A program made the translations under genes and the position numbers. The notes beneath the pieces were generated by a model. It did no database searches, had not been told where the DNA came from, and worked only from the letters and a program-made list of their open reading frames with translations. DNA of 55,843 bases from CAYVMN01 sp964452575 (GTDB lineage: Bacteria > Desulfobacterota > DSM-4660 > Desulfatiglandales > Desulfatiglandaceae), in NCBI GenBank assembly GCA_964452575.1, contig CAYVMN010000002.1, forward strand, positions 1 through 55,843. The letters are read 5' to 3'. Positions 54,944 to 55,843 of the stretch are shown here, in pieces. Each line of letters opens with the position of its first letter. The first letter of the stretch is position 1.

Positions 54944-55759
54944 TCAATTCACAGATCGTCCTTTGTACCTCCGATGAACCCTCGTGGGAGGGGCCATGAT
55001 GTTCATGCCTGAATCGACCTTTATGATTGCGCCGGTCACACAACGTGAGAGATCCGATGCGAGATAGATGGCAGCTCCACCAATATCCTGCATTGTGATA
55101 TTTGATAACATTGGGGATCGCTCTTCAATCATCTTCAAGGCCATAGTGAAATCCTCAACGACCACTGAGGATGGCGTCATAATTGGTCCTGGGGATATGG
55201 CATTGACCCGAATATTTTCTGCTCCAAGATCATAAGCCAGATAGCGGACGGTTGCGTCCAAAGCGGCCTTGGCAATTCCCATGATGTTGTACCCGGGTAC
55301 TACTTTTTCGGCGCCACCAAAGGTCAGGGTGATGATGGAACCCCCTCCAGAGGAATTCATTAAAGGGCGCGAGTGCCGGGCAAAGGCCACCAGCGAGTAA
55401 GCGCTAATTTCAAGGGCCTTGGTCCATCCGGACCTTGATATGCGAATAAACTCTCCACCAATATCATTTAGATCAGCATAGGCAATGGAATGAACCAGGA
55501 TATCCAACCTTCCATCAAACGCCTCTTTCACTTGATCGAACGCCTGTGCGATTATATAGTCGTCACGAACATCACAGGGGATTATGACCTCCGAGTCGAC
55601 CTGGGGGGCCAGTTTTCTTACCCGGCGAACATTGCTTTCAAGACACGCAAAGGCAATTCGCGCCCCGTGGGCATAAAACGCCTCTGCAATGCCCCAGGCA
55701 ATGCTTTTCCGGTTGGTGACTCCAGAGATAAGGGCTGCTTTTCTGCTCAGCAATCCCAC
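54944..55759 (-). CDS. FabI-like enoyl-[acyl-carrier-protein] reductase
   Basis: FabI reduces the double bond of enoyl-ACP in fatty-acid chain extension. The NAD loop SGVTNRKSIAWGIA, CDVRDD and VHSIAYAD are FabI-like. The catalytic pair is Y157-x6-K164 in PGYNIMGIAKAALDA. The position equal to Tyr146 of E. coli FabI is phenylalanine (LTFGGAE). The GTG at 55759 is chosen because GGAGG stands seven bases before it, giving 271 residues. It heads the minus-strand lipid cluster as far as the window shows. A dedicated rather than housekeeping role is inferred. Confidence 0.85.
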   Translation of the reverse strand: MGLLSRKAALISGVTNRKSIAWGIAEAFYAHGARIAFACLESNVRRVRKLAPQVDSEVIIPCDVRDDYIIAQAFDQVKEAFDGRLDILVHSIAYADLNDIGGEFIRISRSGWTKALEISAYSLVAFARHSRPLMNSSGGGSIITLTFGGAEKVVPGYNIMGIAKAALDATVRYLAYDLGAENIRVNAISPGPIMTPSSVVVEDFTMALKMIEERSPMLSNITMQDIGGAAIYLASDLSRCVTGAIIKVDSGMNIMAPPTRVHRRYKGRSVN

Positions 55760-55843
55760 TAAATTACCTCCGACCTCTTCCCATAATCGTAACACTTTAG
55801 CGTTTTGAAAGAAAGGCAGAGGACCGCGAGGGTCTTTTTTCCA

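Overview
The window looks like part of a chromosome of a Gram-negative bacterium of the Desulfobacterota (former Deltaproteobacteria). This placement is inferred from gene order (rplU-rpmA-obgE-proB-proA-nadD-rsfS; queA-tgt-yajC-secD-secF), from a short GNAT-type N-acetylglutamate synthase, from an IHF-like protein with an extended N-terminal part, and from short tandem heptamer repeats between genes. No rRNA, CRISPR array, prophage or intact insertion sequence was seen.

Left part (0.3-36 kb) is mostly housekeeping. A tRNA-Arg(CCT) precedes a plus-strand run of rplU, rpmA, obgE, proB, proA, nadD, rsfS and a secreted M48 protease with TPRs. A minus-strand block follows: a broken DUF898/TPR gene, a MutT-type Nudix hydrolase, a large membrane-anchored TPR protein, secF, secD, yajC, tgt and queA. 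Next come plus-strand argS, a SPOR protein, a short N-acetylglutamate synthase and tatA/B-tatC. They meet, stop codon to stop codon, a minus-strand block of an LpoA-like lipoprotein, dnaK and grpE; purC and a lytic transglycosylase follow. clpB, an IHF-like gene, an acyl-CoA dehydrogenase and a thiolase-like/DUF35 pair complete this part. A strong bidirectional terminator at 34.07 kb closes it.

Right part (34.1-55.8 kb) is a one-directional minus-strand run of accessory surface and lipid genes. Its polysaccharide section holds asparagine synthase, a PIN/AbrB toxin-antitoxin-like pair, a GT4 glycosyltransferase, a MurJ-like flippase, a methyltransferase-GT2 fusion, a GT2-GT4 fusion, a further GT2 and a VTT membrane protein.

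The last 10 kb hold a sulfotransferase, a secreted papain-like protease, two tandem condensation-type (PapA/WES-like) acyltransferases, a second sulfotransferase, a GT1 glycosyltransferase, a flavodoxin-like protein of the family named after dialkylresorcinol condensing enzyme, and a FabI-like enoyl reductase. Together these could make an acylated, glycosylated and sulfated lipid. This is the best candidate in the window for an undescribed system; its product is inference only.

Smaller features worth attention are heptamer tandem repeats at the 3' ends of secD and of a GT2 gene, a 9-bp-unit inverted repeat in the lipid cluster, a terminator-like hairpin inside the first codons of asnB, and a thiolase-like protein that seems to lack the nucleophilic cysteine.
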